A stretch of DNA of 64,000 nt from Sipunculus nudus (Eukaryota; Annelida; Sipuncula; Golfingiida; Sipunculidae), in contig CM049306.1 in NCBI GenBank assembly GCA_026874595.1, positions 76,135,642 through 76,199,641 of the forward strand, written 5' to 3'. The notes beneath the pieces are model-generated. The model did no database searches. It was not told where the DNA came from and was given only the letters and a program-made list of their open reading frames with translations. Of this stretch, positions 29,201-42,588 are shown piece by piece. Both the position numbers and the translations under genes were made by a program. Positions within the stretch are counted from its first letter, which is position 1; every line of letters begins with the position of its first letter.

Positions 29201-32200
29201 ACAAAGATGCAGTTGATAATATTAATCTACATTCCTACTGTGTCTAGTGTGTACATTGATGTGAAATTAGTCCAAAATGAATATAATACATTTATTTTTT
29301 TTTAATATAAATCAAAGCAATAAAACCAGGTACTTATGATCATTATTTAAATGTGTGTATTTTGTATATTCTGGATACTCAACATCATTGTTTGGTGAAA
29401 ACTGAATAAATACCAGACATGGTGCGAATACTTTGCAATTGTATTTAAATATGAATATGAATATGTACTCAGTTATAAAATTTCTTGCTTAAAGAATGGG
29501 AATTCAGGTAAAAATGAAAGTATATGAATACCAGTGCAAATACTTTCAAAATGTATTCATGAATGCATTCATAATATATTCTTTAATATTATTTAAAAAA
29601 TCATTTCATAGTGGGTGGGTTAAGTGCACAAAATAGGCTGTTGACTTCAAGTCATGATGCAAAGGTCCCCTTTGGCATAGAAGTACCTTAGGACCATAGG
29701 AATAAATTTATCCAAAGACACAAGTTAGATCTCCCTTAGTATGTGAAATATATGCAAATTATTCAAAATGGCCGCCGAAAATGCTCCAAACCTCATATGC
29801 TTGTTTCTGTTACAGCTATAATGACAATTTTTGTGTCAAAATATACATTTTTGTGGTCAAGGAATCCAATGGAATAGGTTTCAAGATTGAGAAAACAATA
29901 GATTTCTCCTTACCATGAAAATCTGGATTAATCAGGAACACTTCATTAAATATCATTGTTTTTCTTCCATCATGGTAACCTGAGACACATCTTATCTATA
30001 TAGGGAGGTATTAAACAGCCGTGAATAGACCCTGTAGACGAACACAATCCGCAATCGACAAATATAGAGCATAAAACCACAGCAAATTTAATGCGTTAAC
30101 TAGAGAATTACTGGTACGTGGCACTTACTTAATCTTAGTTTAGGCAGTGCAATAAGGCTATGCGGTTAGCTTAGATATACGGTTTGTCCTTCATTAAATA
30201 CCCAAGTGAAATACCAACATTCTTAGTCTTGCATCATTATTTCCTCACATGGTTTTATAAGTCGACACACATCGCTGTATATAAAACCAGCAAAATCCAT
30301 TAGGTCTTGGTTGCGGTTTTTCCGCATATACTGTCAGTCCATGTAATACATTATCTGGGTATTATGACATAAAATGACCTTTCTCGACAGTACAGCAAGC
30401 ACGGGATATATACATAACCAGAGTACCTGTACACACAAGAATAGGCAGACATTCCTGTAGCAGAACATAATAAAGTTGCCAATTGTGGTTCCTTCCGAGA
30501 ATCTAACATCTTGATTCGACAGAATATATTGCTTGAAACACATCTTATCTATCTCAAGATCCATCTCATGATGGCCAACCCATGATAGTACATGATCAAT
30601 GCTGAAAGCACAAAGGCCATCAGTCATTGACACTCTTGGTGTTTATGCTTCGCCAATTAGTTTAGGGTTTCATAGGGAACCATCCTGAAAACTGTGTTCA
30701 CATATTTTTACAAGTAATGTCAGGGAACTGAAGGAATTAGATGTCTTATATTTTAGATGTGGATGAAATGATTGTTGATGTAAAGGTGGCAGTGCTGACT
30801 ATTCCGGATGTGGTGCAGGTTATAACAATGAATCCAGTATTGTTCACAAATTTTGCAATAACCCCACTGATTATCAACATGTTTATGATGCAAAAATAAA
30901 AACTTTCAACCCAAGTATAAGGACAGCAAGAAGGCGAGATGCCAAGTCCGCCTAACAGGCTTTACATCTAACTTCCGTGCTATATAACCTTTTGCACCAG
31001 TCAAAACAGAAAAGCAGAAAGTGTTGAATGTGATGTCTAAATGTTATTAAAAAAAGTTAAGAATTTGATAAATTGTAACATTATTACTTTACATGGATTG
31101 TGCAAATTGTTATAATAACGTATGCTAGGCACTCCCCATGGTAGAGATTGCCCCTTTTATTAATCTATAGAGCCAGAGGACCCCGGGAAACTACTGACCT
31201 GGAAAGGGTCACTATCACCTATTCTCATAGCTGTCCTGGGAATTGAACCCGGGTATAGCCAGCACAAAGATCAAAGTCTATTACCACTCGACTCCTATGT
31301 TCCGTGTTCTCAGTGATTAGCTCTTTTTTTAAACATTGCGTCCAAAGACGTTTCTTTCCATTGCCTAAAATCAGCCATAATCCTCGGGCAGAAGGATCTC
31401 ACATGTACTCCCTGAGGATCCAGTCACCTCCTGGTCCACATATGTTCCTGGTGTTCAATGTCCATGGGGAAGTAAATAATTTTCATCTCAGTAAGACCCA
31501 AACTGAAGAAGCATTGTAGTGTTTTTCCTCATATAAAAGAGATTAAGACACTAATTTACTTATATCATGCAATGAAAATACATCTGAAAACTGGAAATGC
31601 ACAAGTCGTGGTAATGCGTAAGTGAGAATAATATGTCATTTAACCTTAACAATACTCCTAACAGACATATCAAATTAAGTTATCAGTACCTGGGAGCATA
31701 AAGGTGTTCAGAGCTAACACCAAGAAAATAACCCTTTTAGATCCATCAGTGGAAAAAAAAATTTTATAGAGGGTTGTTAAGCTGTCCATTTGTCAATGAT
31801 TCTCCAAAGTTAGGTAGTCTCTGATGAACTTATTTAGCAACTCCTATTCAGTCATGTCGCACTAGCAGCCCCCTGTTCCTCCGTATAACCCTTTCAGGCA
31901 TGGGCCACGTTGATAAACAGCATCAGCGCATTCTCTCATATTTCCAATCAAACAAATAATCTGCCTTTTTCAGAAAAAAATTACCCTTGCTAATAAGTAA
32001 ATTAAAATGTGCATGTTATATTTTAAAAGTTGGTCACAACTAACCTAAAAAAAAAAGGGCTAAAATTAATTTGACGTCAGCAAAACTTGCCAGATTTATC
32101 ACGCAAAAGGCAAAGGGCCTATAACATTAACAGTTCTGAACATTTTATTTAACCTAATAGCAAGATATACGTTTTCTTTAATTTTTGCTGTGGTACCACG

Positions 32201-35200
32201 ATGTGATGATTCCTAGGCACACAATTCATTAGTTTTCATTGAAGTACAATGCTCCAAAGTTTTTTCAGGGTCACCCGCCGATATTCTGCAGATAAATTTG
32301 GCAAGTAGGGCTATTCCAGGTCACCTTTGGGTTTTTAGGGAGATTTCTAAGATTGTAATACACGTTGTGCTTGCTCGTTTGAATTTCAGCGGATATCAGG
32401 CGGTTATTTAGGTTTATTATAAATATTAATAAACACCAAAGTCCAAGAATCACTCCAACCTAAAAGATCTGAGGTTTGAGGATTTGGCTTCAGAAGTATA
32501 CAAACATTCTCAAATGCAGTTCGACTAAGTCTGTTAACACGCAATGTTTGGCCAAGTTTATCAACTTGTGACTTTCCAGTGACAACTCTGATAGTAGTAC
32601 TGCCTTTCTGTGCATAAGGAACTTTTACTAATGTTATTCGTGCAATGGACTTCATTATCCAGAATGCTAGATTCTGTGAAATATGTGCTTCCAATTTTAT
32701 CAAATGCACATCTTAAAAAGATTATGTGATGGTTATATCACACAAGACCTGAAAGTAGTACATTGAAGCTCAAGCAGACGATAATCTTTTGTTGGCAATA
32801 AAGAAATTCTAATGTCCACTTTGTACGGCTGCCAATACCTCTGTGTACTCTGTCTGTGACATAGTGAAACCTGTGTAAGCCGTGCAATATGTATGGTTTT
32901 ATGGGGTATTGACCAGATATTGTATTCCAGAACATGGTAGTCGATTCGGAAACTTACTGAGGCAAGACCATGGAAGTGTGTTCTTATGTTCAATTAAATT
33001 ACATCTGATCATTATTATAAGCAAAATTATATATTATTTGAATAACATTCAGCTTAATTATTTCTCCATATAATACAAAATTGTTAATCACTTAGTTGTG
33101 GTTTTATGCTCCGTATGCTGTGAATCGCACACATCGGGTACATATACACTGTTATTGAAATGCTCCCCTGTCTTTATCAAGATAATAACAAGAACAATAA
33201 TATAATACAAACCAATTATAGATGTTAAAAGCTTTCACGATGATACTTAAATTTTTTTAAATTTGCATACTGTCCCCATAATTTCAAGGTAGGATGAATA
33301 CTATTACTTCATTACTTCAACAATCATTTCATCGACAATAAAACAACCCATCTAATTCCTTCAGTTACCTGACGTTACTTAAGAAAAATAGAAATACGAA
33401 TCCAGTTTTCAGGATACGTGTATTTCCCTATAAAACCCTATAGCTAACTTGTGAAGCATAAAAATCAAGAGTGTCAATGACTGATGGCTTTTGTGCTTTT
33501 GGCATTTATCATGTTTATCAGCTTTTAAGGGTTGGCCATCGTGAGATAGATAAGATGTGTTTCAAACAAAATATTCTGTTGAAACAAAATGTTAGATACT
33601 GAGAAGAAGCTACAGCTGGCAACTTCATTGAATTCTGTTTCAGGAATGTCTTCCCATTCCTGTGTGTACTGGTACTCTGGTTTTTGCAAAGTAAATCCCA
33701 TGCATGTTGTGCGGTCAAGAAGGGTCAGTTTATGCCGTATTACCCAGATAATGTATTTAATGAACTGACAGTACATGCGGAAAAACCACAACCCAAGCCT
33801 TATGTATTTTTGCTGATAATAGAGCATAGTGTGTGGGTTTATTGAACCGTGTGTACTGCCTAAACTCAGATTAAATAAGTGCCGCGTACCAGTCATTCTC
33901 TAGTTAATGCATTAAATTTGCTGTGGTTTTATGCTCTATGCATGTCGACTGAGGATTGTGTTCGTCTACAGGGTCTATTCACAGCTGTTTAATACCTCCC
34001 TATGCTAAGCACATAGATAAATGTGTCTCAGGTTACCATGATGGAAGAAAATCATTGATATTTTATGAAACGTACCCCCAATTTTAATGGTAAGGAGAAA
34101 ACTATTATTTTCTCAATCATGAAACCTATTTCACTGGATTCCTTGACCACAAAAATGTATATTTTGACACAAAATTTGCCATTATAGCTGTAACAGAAGC
34201 AAGCATATGGGGTTTGGAGTATTTTCGGCGGCCATTTTGAATAATTTGCATATATTTCACATACTAAGGGAGACCTAATTTGTGTCTTTGGATAAATTTA
34301 TTCCTATCACCCTAAGGTACTTTTATGCCAAAGGGGACCTTTGCATCATGACTTGAAGTCAAAAGTCACTTAACCCACCCACTATCAGTTGTATTTCATT
34401 TTAAAAAATCATACGATTCTCTTTATTTTTTAATAAAAATTATATTTGGGACAATATTTATACCTTTTTTTTATAAATAGTTAAACTCTCATATTATATG
34501 TTCTGCTTATAAGTTATATGGCCAAGTCAAAATCTGTGTGACAATAGTACTCCATTTGTTAATAAAATAAATGAAATCAAACCCTGTCTCCAAAGGTACC
34601 ATCAAAATCATACATAAGCTAAACAACAACAACTCATAATACAGCTTATATTTATTACCACACAAAACCAGCATGTGCCTCATTTCTAAATCATATTTTT
34701 TTATCATATATAACAGCTGAGCGCCGTGACCCATAGGTCCCTTATTTATCTGATTGTCTTACTGTTTTCTTCATGCATATTCTTTAGGTTTTACCAACAA
34801 TCCTTCAGTTTAAAAAAAAAAGAGAAAATAAAAGTGTTTCTGTTGTGATTTGCAGTATTGAAGATTTATTACGGGACACTGACTCTGAGCTGGAGGAAGA
34901 CGAGAAAAAAACAGAAAAAGTCCGAGAAAAGAAGAGCAAGAAACCTTCCCAGGGTGCAGCTTGGCTGCAGGAGAGCACTGAGGAGGACATCATTGATTTC
35001 ATGGATGCTTCTGTATCAAAGAAAGTACTTGGTATGTCGTGTCCAGTGTCTTAATACCTCTCATACCCTAATATCTGGCTTTACTATCCAAATCTTCTCT
35101 TTCTGAAAATTTGTTTTTTTCCAAAATTTATTCTAAGGAACCCAAATTTACCAAGAAAATTATTAACTGAAAAGCAGAAATACAATATTTAAAAAATATA

Positions 35201-38200
35201 TTTTCCCAAGAGTACTGAAAATAATAATGTTACTGGCAGGATTGGCATATTGCACACCGGTATAAATGTATACATATTGAAACGTGGTTATACTCACTTA
35301 ACCATAGCTGGTTAACCTCGCTCATCCATAGCCTCAATCATCTCAACAAATTTTATGTACCCCAAAGTATTCAGGTATATGAAGTATTGCTGTATTATAT
35401 TATGAGCTAATCTTTGTATGAATACTACCCAATTCTTCAAACCAAGATCTCATACGAATTTAGAAATTGGTAACCTTGATCTTCAAGGTCAGATCTGCTG
35501 AAATCTAGGATTTTAGTGAGCCTGATAACTTTTGAATTATTGCATATTTAGTTCTCCTTTTTGACAGACTTTGCGTTAAAAAAGTGCTCAGAAGTGTTCA
35601 AACACTGGTGACCTTGATCTGCAAGGTGCAATTTGCAGAAATAGGATTTTTGTTAAAGCTACATCATTACCTTTGGAAATAAAGCATATTTGTCATCAGT
35701 TTTGGGGATGTCACCCATTGGGGAGAATCATGCATCTGTTTTTGCAATGGCACAAAAAGCTATTTTAGTTTATTCTCTATTTAGAAATGTCACACATGAT
35801 GTGTAGTAGTGTCTGTCATAAGCCATATTTGCATCAAGTGGTTTACTTTTCAGTAAATGAATACTTAGTATTGAACTAATGATAATAACATGATGAAATA
35901 ATACTGATAAAATAATATACTAATTATCATAAGATAATAATGATAAAACATGCAAGTCAACTTACCGTATAATTACCTGACGGAAATTGATGATTTGTTT
36001 TTCAGGTACAAAACCAGAAGAAGTCTCCAAAAAGAAAACAGATCACGGTTTCAAGACGTCAAGTGACGGCAGGTTGATCATCACCGAGGGAGAAGAAGAA
36101 AAGGCACCAAAGAAGGGTAGGGTTATTCTTCCTCAATCCATTTATCCTACTTTAACTTGAGGATTGGGGAGTGGTCCATAAAAAGGGTTGTCCCTCTCTA
36201 AAGTTTGCCGATACTTATCCCCTTACCATCAAACACTCTCTGCAGATAGATTCTCCCTGGGATGCTGTCTGTTGAGTACTTTTGTGTCAAATCCCCTTGC
36301 ACTTATCATACCCTGACAGGTGTATATCTCTCAGTTTCTTGAAACCAGTCATGGGGGCTGCCATTTTACACACACACTAAGACCTAGATGTCATATGTTG
36401 CATGTTGGAATTATCAGTATACCGTAGATCCGCGTTTTGCCGCCGCACGTCGTCTAATGGCCGCACCCCATGTTCGTAAAATATCTGGAAGGCTCCTTCA
36501 CTGGAGTAAAATATTCCCAAAACCTTACTTAATGGCCGCACCACATTCTCATCACGTTCCATTGCCGGGTGAGGTATGAGAACACAACGAAAAAAGGTTC
36601 TTTCTTAAACGCTAGGCTGCAGCTAGGTACGCAGCGGTATGCTGATATGCGGTCAGGCATTACAGTTTTGGGAAACAGTTGCAACTGTGTATGTTGCTTG
36701 GCTAATTAATTAATTTAATTAATTGGTTAAACCGCCTGATCTATCCGATTAGAATAGATGACAATTTGTTCGGTTTATAACGACTCATCCAAGACGAATT
36801 CTAGTAGGGCTACGAAATTAATTTGACACATCACTGAATGCCGGAGAATCTTGCGCCTTTAACTTGGCTAATTAAAGTTCAATAAGGCATCAAAGCATTG
36901 TATGGGACGACTGTAGTTTAAATATTATTTAGACATTATACATCGTCGGTCATTTAACAACAAAACATTTAAATAAACGACACATTCGTCGGTGATCATA
37001 TTTCCAGAACACCTTGGGTTGTGCTGATCATAATATATGCAAAATGGTGTCCGAACCGTCAACCGGCAAAAGATGCCACATAAAATGATTACGGAACTAG
37101 CGGGCCTTGGTGTACCTTGCGCCTTTACCCTGGCTAATTAAACTTCAATGGGATATCATAGCCAACGGGACTCTTTGTGATGGCTTTTATTTACACTCTA
37201 TACAACGTCGGTCAATTAACAACCTTGACAAAACCTTTGAACTGCGTCGAGCCTTTACGCGTACTCCCAGGGTCCTGCTGATCATAATATATACACACTG
37301 GTGCCCGAACCGTCTGCTAGCAAAGTGTGCCATATTTAAAGATTACGGAACTAGCTGGTGAGGTTATGACCTTTGAGCGCCATCTATTGACAATGTGATC
37401 AACGAAGAAGTATCTGAACGTGAACGCAGGTTTAATTGCCGAAGAACGTTTGGTCTTTGGTTATCTTTTGTTTTACAGTTTATTTGAAAAGAAATGATAT
37501 GTTCAAGAAATATCTTAAAATAATGTTTTACCGATATTGCAGCCATACTCAAATATAGGTATAACCGTTAGTCTTGATAGAATGCATAATTTGGCGAGTG
37601 AATATCGATCTTTTATCAATCATTGCGTGACAATTGCCGTGGTTTATGACTGACTCAGAAAATTTTTATAATACATATAAGCCTGTTTAAAATATCAATT
37701 TTACATTTTATAAAATTAATAATGAATAAAATTAATATATAAATATGCAGTATCATTACCAATACGTTCTCAGTATTCACTTCTTCCTCAGCCTATTATC
37801 GCCCATTGCGCCTCGGCGGGCCGTCGAGTCACTTGTACATGTTTGAATTTAGCCTAACCTGCGTTTTATAGCCGCATCCCTTGTCGAGAAATATTAGTCA
37901 GGATTTTTGGCTGGAAGTCTTATTTTATGGCCGCGGCGGCAAAACGCGGATCTACGGTACTTCTAGAGATTTCAAATAACCAATTAACTGGAGCTATTTA
38001 CTATTCAGAAGGCCACTCAGAACCATGTGGCTAGATTTTCTTAGATCAGTTACATTGCATTATCATTTCCATTCACCTAAAGCAAACCATCCTTGCAGCT
38101 GCTGTTAATATTTGGTGAAGATAAAATGAAAACTTTGCAAGATATCACTTTTAATTATAAAGAATGTCAGAATTTGTCCAAAACTCTAAAATTAATCTGA

Positions 38201-41200
38201 GGAGTTAATGGTTAAAGCCATTTTCTAGAAATGTTGTGTTGAAAGTATAAATATGAAACTCCTATATTACTCAAATTTCACATGCTGACCAGTCTCAGTT
38301 TATTGAGGATGCCATGGTTTCAGTGATAGCTCTCAGAATAATATTAACTTACAAAATTTAAAGTTAGACACTTAGACAACAAGTCTTTACTTTACAGAGC
38401 TATTTACACGGCAATATGCTAAGCATGCTGAGTGGTCACAAGATCTGTTGTTTTCATCTTTTAATTTCAGTAATATTAGAATTTTAGCAAATTGCAAATT
38501 CCAAGATTATTTCATCAGATAATTTCAGTAGTGTGAAACCCTCTCTTTAACTGATTATAATGTCATATGAACATCTACTGCAGGTAAACCTGCCATTCCG
38601 GATGTTGATGACCTGGATGAACTAATGGAAGCTATGGACCATTACTCAAAGGTATTTATAATATCCTCAAAACAAAGCTTCACAGATAAATGTTTTTATC
38701 CAGGTTCTGCCACTACTACTGTTGCCACATTTATTTTCAGAGATATTCTCCAAAAACCATTGGACTGAATTTTCTGTAACTTGGTATCGTTTTAGGGTCA
38801 AGTGTACTCATGCTGTGTTGTTAACCATTGACCTCTGACCTTTTCTCAGTGCTTTCAGATCCATCTTTGCATCTATTTAGGGTAAAATCATAAATATCTC
38901 AGGAGTGCTTTGATGTAGTGGCCTGAAATTTTGCATTTCCATACTTTTTTAATAGCTTATAAGAGTTATTGAAAGCTACTGGCTACCGCTTAATATCATA
39001 TTTGCTTAGCATACATCCATACACACATTTCTAGTATGGTTTGATGTATTGGCTTGAAATTGCCATCCCTATATGTTGGATAACTAAATCTGTCACAAGA
39101 CTGGTCATGCAGAGCTTATGTGGAAATGTACCCAAACTATTCAGTATTGCCAGCAGGTTGTGTTCAGTGATTGTGTTTCTTTTTATTACAGAGAAGCAGA
39201 AAAAGAAAACACTCAGCAACAGAGGACGTGGGAGACTCCGCCTCAGTCATGACATACAAAAGTAAGAGATGCTTAGAGTATGGATAAAATAAAACAAAGG
39301 ATAATTAGGTATAATGTTACCCTGACTAATTATCCTCATTGTCAGGTACTAGGCAGGTGGTCATTCTTTTGAATTTTTAGTATAAAGGAAAATAAGCGTG
39401 TAACTTCTCTTAGTTCATTTTATTTCTTCCTCTTCCAATCTCAGTTTTACATGGCATTGCAAAGGTAAACTAATAAAAACATGAAAAGTTACTTATTATC
39501 CCTTCTTAAGGGATTAAATTGAGCAATTTTTGCAGAAATAACTGAAATTCTCCTTGGGAATAGGGAAGATAAAAGAAGTAAAATAATAGTTAGATTAAAC
39601 CATATTTATTAACCTTTTAACCTTTTTTCTTACACGTTTTAAGTGTTGAAAGTTCTATAAAAATTATTGTTTCATTGTGAAATGAAGTTGATGAATTGTT
39701 AAATGAACAGAAAGGTTCAAAGACAATACAATTTTCAATGGGGAAAAAAAATTCCAGTTTCCATTTCTGTGTAGATATATTAAATTACTATGTATAAGCT
39801 GATTTTCATACACAGTTATTCAGAGTTAACACTAAGATTTCTTGTTCGGCTGAGGATTCATGCCAGTGATTGTTTCCTGCAGGTGGAGGCACTGGCATTC
39901 ATCGAAACCTGGATGATGCTAAGAAGAGACGTTCTGATGCCGACTCTGACTTTGGTGGAGCCTACAAAGCTAAGGTACACTGTTTTGGGGTGGCGTGGAA
40001 GTTTTTGTTCAGTATTTAAAACATCTCCCATATAGATGAACTGTATTTATCTATCTCTCATTTATAAAAAAAAATCTGTATATTAAAACTTAAAGCATGG
40101 AACTGATAATTAGCTCATACAATGTCTGATCTCAATTTGCAGTGGTGGCCTAGCTGAAATGTTTGATGTTAACATTGTTCTTGGGAGCATCTGCAAAAAA
40201 GAATTGTCTTGAAATGCAAATCCTTGGCATTCCATGGCACTGCTCTTGATTATATACACAGTTGCACCCATCACCGTGCTGTATGCCACCTGTGTGATGT
40301 ATCATGTCATTGTTCTCTGTGACATCACAAATTGCACTTCATGCGGATACTATGTTTTCAGTCGGACGCCTCCGCCATCTCCGCTGCCACAGCTACTTAG
40401 GTTTCCAGAGAACTCCTCCGTAACCACTGGTCAGAATTTTTCGAAATTTGATATTATGATCAAGTCACATGTGAACTCGGTGCCCTAATTTTTGTTGACC
40501 TCTGACCTTTCCACTCTGCCAAGAGTCCATTTGTGTGTCTGTTTCCACACATAAACCCACATATCTCAGGAACAGTTTGACCAGTCAAGCTAAAAATTTT
40601 GCACCAATGGAGCCCTTGGAAAGCTTGCACTAAAAATGGTGGCGCCACCTGCAACTATTTTTGCACAGAATCCATTTGTTCATCTGCCTTGGGATAAAAT
40701 CACTCATATCTCTGCATTGGTTAGACTTATACTCCTGAAATTTTGCATGTGTATACATCCTGGACAGCTTTCTTGATTTTATGACAAGTGGTGCCAGCTA
40801 CATTCACGTTAACGCTGCAGACATCCAAGCACATATCTCGGGAACCTTTGACCGTTTGGGTGAAAATTTTGCATGTGAATAGGTCTCACATAGCTCTTTA
40901 TCATATGCAAAAGTGGTGCCACCTGCATTCACTTTTGCACAGCGTCCATCTGTTCATCTGGCTTGGGATAAAATCAGTCATATCTTGGCAGTGGTTTGAC
41001 TTAAACACCTGAGTTTTCAGGTTTATACATCCTGGACAGCTTTCCTTGAGTTTATGACAGGTGGCGCCACCTTCATTTATGTTCACGCTGCAGACATCCA
41101 AGCTTATATCTCAGGAACTGTTTGACTGATTGGGCCAGAATTTTGCATGTGTATAAAATCTCACATAGTTCTTTATCATAGGCAATACTGGTGGCAACAC

Positions 41201-42550
41201 CTGCCACCATTTTTGCACAGCGTCTGTCTGTTTGTCTGCTGTGGCATAAAATCACTCATAACTAGTTGTTATGCACATAAGCAGTGGTTTGACATATCTG
41301 CCTAAAATTTTGCATGTTTATACATCTTGGATAGCTTTCGCGATTTTGTGGCAGGTGGCGCCACCTACATTTATGTTTACTCTGCAGACATTCAGACTTA
41401 TGTCTCAGGACTGGTTTGACATATCCCCCTGAAATTTTGCATACGTATAGATCTCACATAGCTCATAATCATACACAAAATTGGTGTCGCCACCTGCCAC
41501 CATTTTTGCTTAGTGTCCTTCTGTTTGTCTGCTGTGGGATAAAATCAATCATATACAAGTAGTGGTTTGACTTATCAGCCTAAAATTTTGCATATGTATA
41601 CAACTTGGACAGCTTTCTGGATTTTGTGGTAGGTGGCGCAACCTACATACACATTTCAGCTGCAGACATCCATGCTAATATGCAACAGACCTAACTCTAT
41701 TTCCCCTTGCCACACAATCCATGCCTCACTTCACCCTTCCCACTCTGATTTCCGCGGATACACATAATTGCTTGTCGACAACCCGTATTCTAGTTCATGT
41801 ATGTTATTCTATAGAGTTCAGGCAAAAAAAAAGATTTGGTTCTCAGGCACTTTTTTTCAGAAATTTGTGCCGGGGGGGGGGGGGGGGCAATTTTTACCTT
41901 TTTTGTATATTTTGATAAAAATGTCATATGATCAGGAAAAAGCATGATAATAACAGAAATATTTGCTAAACAGGTGAAATCAGTATGTGAAAAAAGGAAA
42001 TCTTATCTCCTTGAAAGATGAAAATCAAAATCAAAATGTTTGATGCGGAGAGTTAAAATCGACATGGGCAGTACCTGAGAACCAGTCTCAGGACTGGTTT
42101 GACATATCCCCCTTAAATTTTGCATACGTATAGATCTCACATTGCTCATAATCATACACAAAATTGGTGTCGCCACCTGCCACCATTTTTGCTTAGTGTC
42201 CTTCTGTTTGTCTGCTGTGGCAAATCAATCATATACAAGTAGTGGTTTGACTTATCAGCCTAAAATTTTGTATATGTATACAACTTGGACAGCTTTCTGG
42301 ATTTTGTGGTAGGTGGCGCAACTTACATACACATTTCGGCTGCAGACATCCATGCTAATATGCAACAGACCTAACTCTATTTCCCCTTGCCACACAATCC
42401 ATGCCTCACTTCTCCCTTCCCACTCTGATTTCCGCGTATACACATAGTTGCTTGTCGACTACCCATATTCGAGTTCATGTATGTTATTCTATAGAGTTCA
42501 GGCAAAAAAAAAGATTTGGTTCTCAGGCACTTTTTTTCAGAAATTAGTGC

Positions 42551-42588
<38 letters not shown>

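Larger units (their letters stand above)
29611..34382. mobile_element. 4.77-kb long-inverted-arm element with TA target duplication
   Basis: Ends are GTGGGTGGGTTAAGTG and its exact inverse, flanked by TA at 29609-29610 and 34383-34384. The inverted arms extend about 1.1 kb (29611 to about 30785, and about 33318 to 34382) with scattered mismatches and small gaps. The 2.5-kb interior (30786-33317) has only short open frames; no transposase, integrase or polymerase motif was recognised. The sister repeat copy at 12432-15083 shows the uninterrupted target (TCATATCAG), which proves insertion. TA duplication fits the Tc1/mariner-like group or a foldback derivative; the family cannot be named from sequence alone. 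Confidence 0.8.
27386..34744 (+). mobile_element. Long AGCTCAGCTGAC-family element, copy 2, interrupted
   Basis: 27386-29610 and 34383-34744 together align with 12432-15083 almost throughout: 5' hairpin at 27391, short CCGT tract, two core units, 3' AGCTGAGCGCCGTGACCCAT. The element is split by a 4.77-kb insertion at 29611-34382. Lies in RRP12 intron 20. Confidence 0.78.

Noticed and set aside
31229..31296. Functional tRNA gene on the minus strand
   Set aside because: Box A and B are readable but the acceptor and anticodon stems do not close properly; kept as a SINE-like remnant.
30334..33896. Minus-strand frames of 99 and 123 codons in the long-arm element
   Set aside because: The arms are inverted copies, yet the frames are not preserved between them. 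No transposase motif was found.
40460..42443. Cysteine/histidine-rich minus-strand frames (GGAT, CRWHH) at 40460-41255, 42255 and 47958
   Set aside because: They follow the GGTGGCGCCACC tandem units and are interrupted differently in each unit, so the pattern is from repeat DNA, not protein selection.
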